Shown in pieces: positions 17,959 to 26,407 of a DNA stretch of 64,000 nucleotides; positions within the stretch are counted from its first letter, which is position 1; each line of letters opens with the position of its first letter. Position numbers and translations under genes: made by a program. The stretch covers positions 1 to 64,000 of the forward strand of contig NZ_JPRN01000007.1 of the NCBI RefSeq assembly GCF_000737715.1, in the 5' to 3' direction. The DNA comes from Chryseobacterium sp. JM1. Its GTDB lineage: Bacteria > Bacteroidota > Bacteroidia > Flavobacteriales > Weeksellaceae. Under the pieces are notes generated by a model. It did not search any database. It saw only the letters and a list, made by a program, of their open reading frames with translations, and was not told where the DNA came from.

Positions 17959-18651
17959 TTAAGACTTCATAGCAGTAAGCATACCACCATAAACTCTATT
18001 TAAGCTGTTAAGATTAGTTGTTAAACCTTGTAACTCTTGATTGAATTTTTCAGATTGCTCTGCAGACTTCTGCATATCTGCTACATATTTATTAGCAAAT
18101 TCAGATTGTCTTTTACCGCTTTCAAGCTGCATTACATATAAAGCGTTCATACTTTCCATATGCTGAGCTGCTTTGTTAAGCTGATCATTATATTTATGAG
18201 TAGAAGCAGATACATCCACAGTCTGGTTGATCTGGTCTACAGAGTTAGAGAACTTGTCAATACCAGTTCTCAGTCTGTCGAACAACTGAACATCCAGTTT
18301 AGCATCCTGAAGCATTTTGTCTAATTTGTTTGAAAGAGAATTTTCTAATTCTGCAAAATGCTGAGCATTATTTTTAGATGAAACATTAGAATGTAAAGGA
18401 TTTGGGTTAGCATGCTTATCTAATAGTTCAGGATAAACATTCTCCCATGCATAAGATTCTTCTGATTTTGGAGGGTCGAATGCAAAAATGATAAAGATAA
18501 TAGCCTCCGTAATAAGTCCCACAGTAAGAGCGATATTACCATTAATTGGTCCCAAGGTAATGTGAGTAATTTTAAGCCAAGCTCCAAGAATTACAATTGC
18601 AGCACCGAATGAATAAAAGAAATTCATCCAAGCATCTTTAGTCTTAAACAT
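17959..18651 (-). CDS. gldL: T9SS motor protein GldL
   Basis: A 230-residue inner-membrane protein. Two membrane helices lie near residues 10-30 and 37-58 (FFYSFGAAIVILGAWLKITH and TVGLITEAIIFIIFAFDPP); the second carries the conserved Glu (LITEAI) thought to couple proton flow. A cytoplasmic coiled-coil-rich tail follows. It forms a pentameric proton channel with GldM that powers type IX secretion and gliding. It is the second gene of the operon, 61 bases after gldK. Confidence 0.96.
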   Translation of the reverse strand: MFKTKDAWMNFFYSFGAAIVILGAWLKITHITLGPINGNIALTVGLITEAIIFIIFAFDPPKSEESYAWENVYPELLDKHANPNPLHSNVSSKNNAQHFAELENSLSNKLDKMLQDAKLDVQLFDRLRTGIDKFSNSVDQINQTVDVSASTHKYNDQLNKAAQHMESMNALYVMQLESGKRQSEFANKYVADMQKSAEQSEKFNQELQGLTTNLNSLNRVYGGMLTAMKS

Positions 18652-18712
18652 ATTAAGTTAGTTTTTTTAATGTTAAATAAAATTGTTATTGAAAAATAGT
18701 TGTCCGGTTAAA

Positions 18713-20134
18713 TTATCTGTTAACTCTTCTTGGCTTAACAGCTGCTTCAGGAATATCCTGTACAGTTCTGAATCCGATATAGCTTCTTGCGGAATCTTTT
18801 CTTTCCCAATCTCTAGCACCTGTCATAAGGGCATATCCTATATCTTTCCAAGATCCACCTCTTACTGATCTCTTCGTATCCTTTGTATCTTTCGTAGAAG
18901 GATTTAAAGTAGATGAGAATCCGTAAGAAGAGTTGTTATACGCAGATGCTGTCCATTCAGAAACGTTTCCAGCCATATCAAATAACCCAAATCCATTTTT
19001 CTTAAATTTCTTTACTGGAGCTGTATATGTATAAGTACCTTTTTTCTCGTCTTCCATGTAGTTACCTCTCTTCGGTTTGAAGTTCGCCAGGTAGCAACCT
19101 CTGTCATCCATTAAATATGGACCACCCCAAGGGTAAGTAGCGTTTTGCATTCCACCTTTTGCAGCGTATTCCCACTCAATCTCTGTAGGAAGACGGAACT
19201 GCAATGGTCTTTGTTTTCTTCTTTTTAAGCTTTCGTTGTAATCCGTTTTCAGTTTAGATCTGAAGTAGCAGTATGCTCTCGCCTGATCCCAGGTTACCCC
19301 TACTACAGGATAATCTTTGTAGGCTTTGTGCCAGAAATACTGTTCGAACAACGGCTCGTTGTAAGTAAAGTGGAAATCATTTACCCATACCGTAGTATCA
19401 GGATAGATGGCAATGCTTGAACTCTTAAGGTAGTTGGCTCCTCTTTCGTTGTCAGCAAGTGCGGCATCCATATCTCCCCACTGATAGCTGTATTTTAGTT
19501 TACTAACGTCTAAAATTCTTTCGTTTCCTATTCTGGAAGAAGCAGGCAGATACATAGACTCTAAAACTTCCGCATATTCTACATCAGGGTACTTTCCAGT
19601 GCTCCAATGTAATGGGATTTTCCAGTCTAATTTTTTGCTTGCATCATAACTTCCGTCATCTCTTCCTCCCTGGCCTTCTAAATATTCTTGATAAGGTGTT
19701 AAATTTTCTTCTTTTTTAGCAAGGTATGCATAGTCTCCTATACTTGCTCCTCTACGTCCACCTTCTTCACCGCCTTCCCCAGCAGCTTCGGCCAATAGAG
19801 TTCTCGCAATGGAATCTCTCACATAATTGATAAATACCCTGTACTCCGCGTTGGTAGTTTCCGCTTCATCCATGAAGAAAGAGGAGACCGTAACAGTTTT
19901 CAATGATGCTTTTTCAGGGGTATTTGTTGGATCCTGATCAGCAAGACCAGCCACAAATGAACCTGCTGGAATAGCCACCATTCCGAATGGTCTTTCCGCA
20001 ACAAATGATTTCGTTTTTTCTCTTGGTATCAATTCTCCTTTCGTTCCAGGCTTCCCTACAGAAGAACTGCCACCACCTGAACAAGATACTGATGCTACCG
20101 ACGCAGACAATAATAAAAGAAATATCCTTTTCAT
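18713..20134 (-). CDS. gldK: T9SS outer-membrane lipoprotein GldK
   Basis: A 473-residue lipoprotein with Cys18 after a hydrophobic signal (ASVASVSC). It has a formylglycine-generating-enzyme-like fold (about 50-455) marked by PFGMVAIPAGSFVAGLADQD, FFMDEAETTNAEYRVFINYV, LPTEIEWEYAAKGG, GLFDMAGNVSEWT and SVRGGSWKD. It forms the outer-membrane-attached ring with GldN. It is a structural relative of sulfatase-modifying enzymes, not an enzyme itself. It opens the gldKLMN operon, 109 bases after glmS; a possible -7 box (TATATTTA) is at 20157-20164. Confidence 0.95.
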   Translation of the reverse strand: MKRIFLLLLSASVASVSCSGGGSSSVGKPGTKGELIPREKTKSFVAERPFGMVAIPAGSFVAGLADQDPTNTPEKASLKTVTVSSFFMDEAETTNAEYRVFINYVRDSIARTLLAEAAGEGGEEGGRRGASIGDYAYLAKKEENLTPYQEYLEGQGGRDDGSYDASKKLDWKIPLHWSTGKYPDVEYAEVLESMYLPASSRIGNERILDVSKLKYSYQWGDMDAALADNERGANYLKSSSIAIYPDTTVWVNDFHFTYNEPLFEQYFWHKAYKDYPVVGVTWDQARAYCYFRSKLKTDYNESLKRRKQRPLQFRLPTEIEWEYAAKGGMQNATYPWGGPYLMDDRGCYLANFKPKRGNYMEDEKKGTYTYTAPVKKFKKNGFGLFDMAGNVSEWTASAYNNSSYGFSSTLNPSTKDTKDTKRSVRGGSWKDIGYALMTGARDWERKDSARSYIGFRTVQDIPEAAVKPRRVNR

Positions 20135-20242
20135 GTTAATTTTTATAATTAAGCCGTAAATATATAATTTTTTTAAGAAACTTTTAAGATTTTTTTTGAA
20201 ATAACGGAAGAAATCTAAATTTATTTTATTTACAACTGTTTT

Positions 20243-22096
20243 TTATTCTACGGTTACTGATTTTGCCAGGTTTCTCGGCTGATCTACATTGGCCCCTCGG
20301 TATACAGCAATGTAGTAAGCTAATAGCTGTAGAGGCACTGATGCAACGATCGGTGAGAAACATTCTGAAGTCTCCGGAATTTCAATAACATAATCTGCCA
20401 TTGCACTTACCTGCTTGTCTCCTTTATTAACGACAGCAATGACTTTTCCTTTTCTGGCCTTAATCTCCTGAACATTACTCACAATCTTATCATAGTGTCC
20501 TTTTTTTGGTGCAATGATAACGATTGGCATGTTCTCATCGATAAGGGCGATAGGTCCGTGTTTCATTTCTGCTGCAGGATATCCTTCTGCGTGAATATAA
20601 GAGATTTCCTTCAGCTTAAGGGCACCTTCCAATGCTGCAGGATAGTTGTATCCTCTTCCTAAATAAAGGAAATTGGTAGCGCTGATAAAGTCTTTAGCAA
20701 TATTCTGAGTAAGCTCGTGTGTCGTACTTAATACTTCTTCGATCTTTTTAGGAATAGCATCCAGTTCAGCGATTAAGCTCATGAATTCAGCATTTCCTAA
20801 GTTACCGTTATGTTTCCCCAGTTTAAATGCAATCAATGTAAGGATCGTAAGCTGTGCTGTAAATGCTTTTGTAGAAGCTACACCGATCTCAGGACCTGCA
20901 TGCGTATACGAACCTGCATCTGTAATCCTTGCAATGGAAGAATCCACTACATTACAGATACCATATATAAATGCTCCTTTTTCTTTGGCTAATTTCAAAG
21001 CAGCCATCGTATCTGCAGTTTCTCCTGACTGGGAGATAGCAATCACCACGTCTTTATCTGTGATAATCGGGTTTCTGTATCTGAATTCTGATGCATATTC
21101 CACTTCTACCGGAATTCTTGCATATTCTTCAATAAGATATTCCCCGATAAGACCTGCGTGCCATGAAGTACCACAAGCGATGATGATAATTCTGTTGGCA
21201 TTTTTGAATTTCTCTAAATGATCCCAGATCCCAGCCATTTTGATAATCCCTTCGTCTACAAGAAGTCTCCCTCTCATCGTGTCGTGTATGGATTTAGGCT
21301 GTTCAAAGATTTCTTTAAGCATGAAATGCTCATAGCCACCTTTTTCTATCTGCTCTAAGCTTAATTTAAGCTCCTGAATCTCAGGTTCAATTTTAGAGTT
21401 ATCATTAATCGTTCTGATGTCTACCCCATTTTCCAATGAAATAGTAGCCATATGTCCCTCTTCAAGATAGATCGCCTCTTTTGTAAATTCTACGAAAGGA
21501 GAGGCATCAGAAGCAATAAAGTACTCTTTATCACCAAGTCCTATGGCTAGCGGAGAACCTAATCTTGCTACCACCAATACGCCCGGATAATCTTCGTGAA
21601 GTACTGTGATAGCGTATGCTCCGTATACTTCATTCAAAGCATATCTCACCGCTGTAGGGAAGTCTATTTCTGAATTCACATCCATGAAATACTGGATAAG
21701 ATTTACCAGAACTTCCGTATCTGTTTCGGATTTAAATGTAAATCCTTTTTCAGTAAGCATTGTTTTAATGGTATCATAGTTTTCGATAATACCGTTATGG
21801 ACAAGGGCTATTTTTTCATTATTTGACAAATGCGGGTGTGAGTTTCTGTCACTTGGAACCCCGTGAGTGGCCCAACGGGTGTGGCCCATTCCTATTTTAG
21901 CTGTCCCTTTTAACTGCGCCGAAATATTGACTAAGTCATCTACTTTACCCTTTGTTTTTTCTACTTCAAATTTCTTATTTGAACCTTCCAAAACAATCCC
22001 TGCACTGTCATATCCTCTATATTCTAATCTTCTAAGACCGTTGATCACAATGTCATACGCATCCTGAAATCCTGTATATCCTACAATTCCGCACAT
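20243..22096 (-). CDS. glmS: Glucosamine-6-phosphate synthase
   Basis: A 617-residue enzyme that makes glucosamine-6-phosphate from fructose-6-phosphate and glutamine, the entry to UDP-GlcNAc for peptidoglycan. The N-terminal amidotransferase begins MCGIVGYTG with Cys2 as nucleophile and has the RWATHG segment. Two SIS domains follow (IACGTSWHAG, AISQSGETADT). The C-terminus ends PRNLAKSVTVE, as in active GlmS. It follows the DUF4270 gene by 18 bases, in the order starch-synthase-like, DUF4270, glmS. No glmS ribozyme-like leader was seen. Confidence 0.97.
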   Translation of the reverse strand: MCGIVGYTGFQDAYDIVINGLRRLEYRGYDSAGIVLEGSNKKFEVEKTKGKVDDLVNISAQLKGTAKIGMGHTRWATHGVPSDRNSHPHLSNNEKIALVHNGIIENYDTIKTMLTEKGFTFKSETDTEVLVNLIQYFMDVNSEIDFPTAVRYALNEVYGAYAITVLHEDYPGVLVVARLGSPLAIGLGDKEYFIASDASPFVEFTKEAIYLEEGHMATISLENGVDIRTINDNSKIEPEIQELKLSLEQIEKGGYEHFMLKEIFEQPKSIHDTMRGRLLVDEGIIKMAGIWDHLEKFKNANRIIIIACGTSWHAGLIGEYLIEEYARIPVEVEYASEFRYRNPIITDKDVVIAISQSGETADTMAALKLAKEKGAFIYGICNVVDSSIARITDAGSYTHAGPEIGVASTKAFTAQLTILTLIAFKLGKHNGNLGNAEFMSLIAELDAIPKKIEEVLSTTHELTQNIAKDFISATNFLYLGRGYNYPAALEGALKLKEISYIHAEGYPAAEMKHGPIALIDENMPIVIIAPKKGHYDKIVSNVQEIKARKGKVIAVVNKGDKQVSAMADYVIEIPETSECFSPIVASVPLQLLAYYIAVYRGANVDQPRNLAKSVTVE

Positions 22097-22114
22097 ATTC
22101 TGTCTAGTGTTTTT

Positions 22115-23710
22115 TTATTTTTTAATACCGTAAGTGATGTATAACTGAATTCTTTCTTTAGTCTTACTTGCATCTGAGCCTACAAAAACAGCTCTTTCCA
22201 TTTCAAATGCTCTGTTAGTAGATTTGAATCCGGCTAATGGTCCTGCCGCTGTAGCTACAAACTGTCCCATATTGATAACCAATGGATTGTTGGTCCCAGT
22301 ACCATTTTCCACAATATCTTTTACTGTTTTCGTTACTGTGAATTCATAATAAGATGGGTCCGCGCTGTAATTAAGCCATGTGAAACCTGCTGCAATATCA
22401 GGAAGATATGCTGTAGGAGTAAATACTCCTGCCGTTTCCAGTGAAGGAAGAATAGTAACGTTATTACCTGTTGCTCTTCTTAATTTATTTTTCCAGACTT
22501 CATCTACATAAAGTCTGATCTTAGCACTTACGATGGCTGCTTTATTATCCTTATACAATGCTTTTAGCTCGTTGATGGTAGCATCCGGAATCTTTACCGC
22601 GATAGAAGGTCCTCCCATCCCCTGTAAGTATAGCTTTTCATTTCCTACATTTTGGTTGATCCCAGCTATGGCTTTCCCCCATTCAGATGTGTCATTGCTA
22701 TATTCATACTTTCCGATACGTGCATTCCCTACACCTCCTCTCAATAATAATTTGAATGAAGACTGTGGTCTTGTGATCGTACCGTTGTCGTTCTTTTCGT
22801 TGGTATAATACATGATTACTTCCATGTTATCCGGAGAGAACTGGAAAAGATACCCATCCGTTTCGTCTACAGAAAGTTTGATTCCTTTGAAATATCTGAT
22901 AAAGTTAGCTGCATCCTGAAGTTCAGGCTTACCACTCTTATCAAGGATTTTAGTCTGGAAGAAATCATTGTTCAAACGAATTCTAAATCCTGCATCTGCT
23001 GCAAATAAGGTTGAGTTGTCAGATTTTTTAGTGACGGTAACAGCTTTTACATTTCCGTCAAATACGGCAGAACCTAATGCTGTCCCAGTTCCCACAGTTA
23101 CATTGGAATATTTGAAATCATTAGAGTTGGCATCCAGGAAAGTGGTTACTTCATCTACATTAATGTGCAGCAGTGTATTGGTTCCTCCTGTCTTAGTTTT
23201 ACCATATTTCACTCTGTAATCAACAGGATAAGTCTTGATATCCGTAGAAACAGGTGTAGATACGGTCCCTATCAATATATTTTCATCTTTGGCACCCGGA
23301 GCTTTCACCGAATCCGCTACATATTGAGGTTTCATCACCAATACTACGGAATCTACTTTTGGGTTTTTTCCAAAATCAAAATTGTCACTGCTCATTCTCA
23401 ACTGAGAGATAAACGATGCTTTCTGCATTCCGAACTGTGGCTCGGAAAAAGCTCCGATAATTCCAGCAGAAGTAGAGACTCCCGTGCTATTGATAAGACT
23501 GAAAAGTCTTCCGGCATCACTTCGTATAGAGTCATTATTATTGATATTATAAGCAACAAGGGGATATGATGTTACATTCCCCTCTGCAGCACCGTCCAGA
23601 AACAGCTGCTCACCCAGCGAATCCGCTTCCGGTTCACAGTTATAAAGAAGAGCACTTCCTAAAACCGCCACAAAAAGCATGGCAAAAGTCCTTTTAACAG
23701 TATGAGTCAT
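22115..23710 (-). CDS. DUF4270 family secreted protein
   Basis: A 531-residue protein with an N-terminal signal segment and Cys26 in ALLYNCEPEADSLGEQL, a plausible lipoprotein start. The arrangement of LFSLINSTGVSTSAGIIGAF, VDSVVLVMKP, FRIRLNNDFFQ and SKIRLYVDE is that of DUF4270, a Bacteroidota family of surface or periplasmic beta-rich proteins. The function is unknown. It is conserved next to glmS and the starch-synthase-like gene in flavobacteria, suggesting a link to cell envelope carbohydrate. The gene lies 13 bases after the upstream gene. Confidence 0.85.
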   Translation of the reverse strand: MTHTVKRTFAMLFVAVLGSALLYNCEPEADSLGEQLFLDGAAEGNVTSYPLVAYNINNNDSIRSDAGRLFSLINSTGVSTSAGIIGAFSEPQFGMQKASFISQLRMSSDNFDFGKNPKVDSVVLVMKPQYVADSVKAPGAKDENILIGTVSTPVSTDIKTYPVDYRVKYGKTKTGGTNTLLHINVDEVTTFLDANSNDFKYSNVTVGTGTALGSAVFDGNVKAVTVTKKSDNSTLFAADAGFRIRLNNDFFQTKILDKSGKPELQDAANFIRYFKGIKLSVDETDGYLFQFSPDNMEVIMYYTNEKNDNGTITRPQSSFKLLLRGGVGNARIGKYEYSNDTSEWGKAIAGINQNVGNEKLYLQGMGGPSIAVKIPDATINELKALYKDNKAAIVSAKIRLYVDEVWKNKLRRATGNNVTILPSLETAGVFTPTAYLPDIAAGFTWLNYSADPSYYEFTVTKTVKDIVENGTGTNNPLVINMGQFVATAAGPLAGFKSTNRAFEMERAVFVGSDASKTKERIQLYITYGIKK

Positions 23711-23723
23711 TAAAAATGTGTTT

Positions 23724-24494
23724 TTAATAAAGTTGGTTTATAGAATCTACGTCTACGTATTCTGATTTCGGAGCTGAAGTTTCCTTGAAACCCTGATCAA
23801 GATCCTCATCCAGGAACTCGTCTCCTTTTACGACCATGTCTACGTAATTCATACTTTCGATAACAAAATTTTTGATTGTCGGATTATCTAACGCTTTTAA
23901 TCCGGAAATATTATCGAATGCCAATTTCTCAGCGATATTTTTATCAAGATCCGCGTCTTTCTCATTGTATAAAGAAAGTACGATTTTGGCGTCTTTGAAA
24001 TAAGTATCGGATTCGTAATATGTTTTAAGGTAAATTGGAACGAAAGAAGACATCCATCCGTTCAGGTGGATTACATCCGGTACCCAGTTCAGCTTTTTGA
24101 TGGTCTCGATAACACCTCTTGCAAAGAAGATCGCTCTTTCGTCGTTATCATCGAAAGGATTCCCTTCGTCATCGACATAGTATTGCTTTCTTTTGAAGTA
24201 TTCTTCGTTGTCAATAAAGTAAACCTGAAGTCTTTCCCCCGGAAGAGACGCTACTTTAATAATCAAAGGCTGGTCCAGGTCATTGATAATAATGTTCATT
24301 CCCGAAAGACGGATCACCTCATGAAGTTGGAATTTTCTTTCACTTATTTGTCCAAATCTTGGCATAAAAACTCTTACATCATTGCCTTCATTGTGCATCT
24401 TAAGTGCCATTTTGTTTACCACTGCAGCCATATTCGTATCTTCCTGATATGGATACATCTCTGTAGTAATGTACAGTATTTTTTGATTCGGCAT
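23724..24494 (-). CDS. Starch/glycogen synthase N-terminal domain protein
   Basis: A 256-residue protein equivalent to the N-terminal Rossmann domain of GT5 glycogen synthases (KILYITTEMYPYQEDTN, AAVVNKMALKMHNEGNDVRV, FMPRFGQI, WVPDVIHLNGWMSSFVPIYL). It lacks the C-terminal GT1-type domain that binds ADP-glucose, and the usual KxGGL motif is replaced by EDTNMAAV. It is therefore unlikely to be a complete glycogen synthase. The C-terminus is acidic (DEDLDQGF). First gene of the operon with DUF4270 and glmS; panC is divergent. Confidence 0.75.
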   Translation of the reverse strand: MPNQKILYITTEMYPYQEDTNMAAVVNKMALKMHNEGNDVRVFMPRFGQISERKFQLHEVIRLSGMNIIINDLDQPLIIKVASLPGERLQVYFIDNEEYFKRKQYYVDDEGNPFDDNDERAIFFARGVIETIKKLNWVPDVIHLNGWMSSFVPIYLKTYYESDTYFKDAKIVLSLYNEKDADLDKNIAEKLAFDNISGLKALDNPTIKNFVIESMNYVDMVVKGDEFLDEDLDQGFKETSAPKSEYVDVDSINQLY

Positions 24495-24533
24495 AAATTT
24501 CTATCTATATTTTTGTAAAAATGCTTTAATGTG

Positions 24534-24541
24534 CAAAATTA
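24534..24541 (-). promoter_or_regulatory. -7 box for the starch-synthase-like/DUF4270/glmS operon
   Basis: TAATTTTG on the minus strand, 40 bases before the ATG at 24494, fits TAnnTTTG. A -33 TTTG at the usual spacing is not clear. Confidence 0.5.
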
Positions 24542-24637
24542 CAAAAAAACATCCAACATTATTTTAATTAACATTATTTTACGATAATTCCTATTTCCAA
24601 ATTATTAAAAACTCATATAATTATGTGATATTTTTAG

Positions 24638-24645
24638 TATTTTTG
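24638..24645 (+). promoter_or_regulatory. -7 box for panC
   Basis: TATTTTTG lies 21 bases before the panC ATG and fits the TAnnTTTG consensus. The -33 position has only a weak match. Confidence 0.4.
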
Positions 24646-24665
24646 AATTAGTATTAAAATAAACT

Positions 24666-25514
24666 ATGGAAGTTATAAAGAACAAGAAAACCCTTCAGGA
24701 TTTCATTGAAAGACAGAAAGAAATGGGAAAAAAGATAGGCTTTGCCCCTACTATGGGTGCGCTCCATAACGGCCACCTTTCCCTGTATGAAGAAGCCAGA
24801 AAAGATAATGACCTCGTAATTTCTTCAATTTTTGTAAATCCAACCCAATTTAATAATCCGGAAGACCTGGAAAAGTACCCGAGAGATATCAACAGGGATA
24901 TTCTGATCCTCAAAAACTCAGGATTAGTAGATGCTGTGTACATTCCCGAGGTAGCTGATATCTATCCTGAAAAAACAGAAAGTCAGCATTATGATTTTGA
25001 CGGACTGGAAAATGAAATGGAAGGCAAATCAAGACCGGGGCACTTTGACGGCGTAGGAACCGTGGTAGAAGAGCTTTTCAGACAGATCAAACCGGACAAT
25101 GCCTATTTCGGGGAAAAAGACTTTCAACAGCTTGCTATTATTAAGAAAATGGTAGAAAAGAAGCAGCTTCCGGTAAAAGTAACAGGTGTTTCTATTTACA
25201 GAGCGGAAAACGGCCTTGCTTTGAGCTCAAGAAACCAAAGACTTCATGAAGACCGAAGAGAAGCTTCAAAAGTGATTTATCAGACGTTAATTAAAGTAAA
25301 CGACTGGTTCCGGACCGTTACTATTCCTGAAATAAAAGAAAGAGTGACAGATATTTTTGATCATGAGCACGGAATGAAATTAGAATATTTCCTGATCGCT
25401 GATGAAGACACCCTGAAGGAAACCGATTTTTTCTATAAAGACAGAAAATACAGAGCATTCATCGTAGTTGTAGTAGATGGCGTACGATTAATTGACAATA
25501 TGCATCTCGATTAA
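24666..25514 (+). CDS. panC: Pantothenate synthetase
   Basis: A 282-residue cytoplasmic enzyme joining pantoate and beta-alanine with ATP, the last step to pantothenate for coenzyme A. It has the HIGH-like motif PTMGALHNGHLSL, the pantoate site FVNPTQFNNPEDLEKYPRD, GHFDGVGTVVEELF, YFGEKDFQQLAII, and the KMSKS-like SSRNQRL. Length fits the family. It is monocistronic, divergent from the starch-synthase-like operon, and ends with a strong terminator. No panB or panD lies nearby. Confidence 0.97.
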   Translation: MEVIKNKKTLQDFIERQKEMGKKIGFAPTMGALHNGHLSLYEEARKDNDLVISSIFVNPTQFNNPEDLEKYPRDINRDILILKNSGLVDAVYIPEVADIYPEKTESQHYDFDGLENEMEGKSRPGHFDGVGTVVEELFRQIKPDNAYFGEKDFQQLAIIKKMVEKKQLPVKVTGVSIYRAENGLALSSRNQRLHEDRREASKVIYQTLIKVNDWFRTVTIPEIKERVTDIFDHEHGMKLEYFLIADEDTLKETDFFYKDRKYRAFIVVVVDGVRLIDNMHLD

Positions 25515-25560
25515 TATTAAACACCTGTTCAACAAAATTGCGCTGGTATACATTAATAAA

Positions 25561-25600
25561 AGAAAAGCTCTGATCTTATAGACCGGAGCTTTTCTTTTGA
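25561..25600 (+). terminator. Terminator of panC
   Basis: AGAAAAGCTC (25561-25570) and GAGCTTTTCT (25586-25595) form a perfect 10 bp stem followed by TTTGAT, with further pairing inside. It lies about 45 bases after panC. Confidence 0.8.
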
Positions 25601-25617
25601 TATAAGGTAAATATATA

Positions 25618-25652
25618 TAAAAAAAATCAAAGGTCTCTTGAGGAAACCTTTG
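25618..25652 (-). terminator. Terminator of the first tRNA-Lys unit
   Basis: On the minus strand AAAGGTTTC pairs with GAGACCTTT (one G-U pair) around a 5-base loop, followed by GATTTTTTTT. It is a near copy of the terminator at 25880-25916; differences in the stem keep base pairing. Confidence 0.8.
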
Positions 25653-25707
25653 ATACACCAAATCACAAAATATTAATATGAAAAAAATTTACTTTTCAGT
25701 AAACTTG

Positions 25708-25780
25708 TGACCCGGCTGGGATTCGAACCCAGGACCCATACATTAAAAGTGTATTGCTCTACCAGCTGAGCTACCGAGTC
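25708..25780 (-). tRNA. tRNA-Lys (anticodon TTT), copy 1
   Basis: A 73-base tRNA with acceptor stem GACTCGG/CCGGGTC, discriminator A, D loop AGCTCAGCTGGTAGAGC, anticodon loop CTTTTAA and T loop TTCGAAT. No CCA is encoded. It has its own promoter (25833-25863) and terminator (25618-25652) and is identical in sequence to the two other copies. Confidence 0.97.
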
Positions 25781-25832
25781 GGTCACTTTATCAACGATTG
25801 CATTTGAATAATAACCTTCGTTTTAGGAGGTG

Positions 25833-25863
25833 CAAAGATACAACTTTTTTTTACTCCTGCAAT
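25833..25863 (-). promoter_or_regulatory. Promoter of tRNA-Lys copy 1
   Basis: On the minus strand ATTG (25860-25863), a 19-base spacer and TATCTTTG (25833-25840) followed by CACC. The region from the -7 box to the tRNA resembles that of copy 3. Confidence 0.65.
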
Positions 25864-25879
25864 AGTTAATATAAGTTTT

Positions 25880-25916
25880 TTTTATAAAAATCAAAGGTCT
25901 CTTGCGGAGACCTTTG
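25880..25916 (-). terminator. Terminator of the Lys-Leu-Lys tRNA unit
   Basis: On the minus strand AAAGGTCTC and GAGACCTTT form a perfect 9 bp stem around CGCAA, followed by GATTTTTAT. It ends the transcript reading tRNA-Lys copy 3, tRNA-Leu and tRNA-Lys copy 2. Confidence 0.8.
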
Positions 25917-26046
25917 AAACACCAAATCACAAAATATTAATATGAAAAAAATTTACTTTTCAGTAAACTTGTGACCCGGCTGGGATTCGAACCCAGGACC
26001 CATACATTAAAAGTGTATTGCTCTACCAGCTGAGCTACCGAGTCGG
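25884..26046. repeat. Second copy of a duplicated terminator and tRNA-Lys segment
   Basis: About 160 bases (terminator hairpin, 55-base spacer, tRNA-Lys) repeat the segment at 25620-25782 with an offset of 264 bases and very few differences. The spacer, including AAATCACAAAATATTAATAT, is identical, so the duplication is recent or kept uniform by gene conversion. Confidence 0.85.
25972..26044 (-). tRNA. tRNA-Lys (anticodon TTT), copy 2
   Basis: Identical 73-base copy of the tRNA-Lys at 25708-25780. It has no promoter of its own in the 55 bases to tRNA-Leu, so it is probably cut from a precursor with tRNA-Leu and tRNA-Lys copy 3. Confidence 0.97.
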
Positions 26047-26099
26047 CCACAATTAAAAATGAAATAAATTCATTAATAATCATTAAATATTCGTTGCAG

Positions 26100-26182
26100 T
26101 GCCTGCGACTGGACTCGAACCAGCACATCCTTAGGAAACCACCCCCTCAAGATGGCGTGTCTACCAATTTCACCACGCAGGC
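26100..26182 (-). tRNA. tRNA-Leu (anticodon GAG)
   Basis: An 83-base class II tRNA: acceptor GCCTGCG/CGCAGGC with discriminator A, D loop GAAATTGGTAGAC, anticodon stem CCATC/GGTGG with loop TTGAGGG (anticodon GAG), long variable arm containing TTTCCTAAGGATGT, and T loop TTCGAGT. No CCA is encoded. It lies between tRNA-Lys copies 2 and 3. Confidence 0.96.
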
Positions 26183-26220
26183 ATTAAAAATTACAAAAAT
26201 CTAGTAATCTTTTTCGCTTG

Positions 26221-26293
26221 TGACCCGGCTGGGATTCGAACCCAGGACCCATACATTAAAAGTGTATTGCTCTACCAGCTGAGCTACCGAGTC
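26221..26293 (-). tRNA. tRNA-Lys (anticodon TTT), copy 3
   Basis: Identical 73-base copy of the other tRNA-Lys genes. It lies first behind the promoter at 26347-26377 and heads the Lys-Leu-Lys unit. Confidence 0.97.
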
Positions 26294-26346
26294 GGTCACT
26301 TTATTTACGATTTACATTTGAATAATGTCCCTCGTTTTCAGTGGTG

Positions 26347-26377
26347 CAAAGATATGTGTTTTTTCGTTATCTCAAAA
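26347..26377 (-). promoter_or_regulatory. Promoter of the Lys-Leu-Lys tRNA unit
   Basis: On the minus strand TTTTG (ending at 26377), an 18-base spacer and TATCTTTG (26347-26354) followed by CACC give an almost perfect Bacteroidota promoter about 50 bases before tRNA-Lys copy 3. Confidence 0.75.
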
Positions 26378-26407
26378 CTTTTTTGCAAATTTGTTTAAAA
26401 AAAATTC

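Noticed and set aside
22097-22114. A glmS ribozyme upstream of glmS
   Set aside because: Only 18 bases separate glmS from the DUF4270 gene, far too short for the ribozyme, and glmS ribozymes are typical of Firmicutes.
25618-26293. tRNA repeat region as a CRISPR array or integration site
   Set aside because: The repeats are complete tRNA genes with terminators; there are no regularly spaced short repeats, integrase gene or displaced tRNA 3' end.
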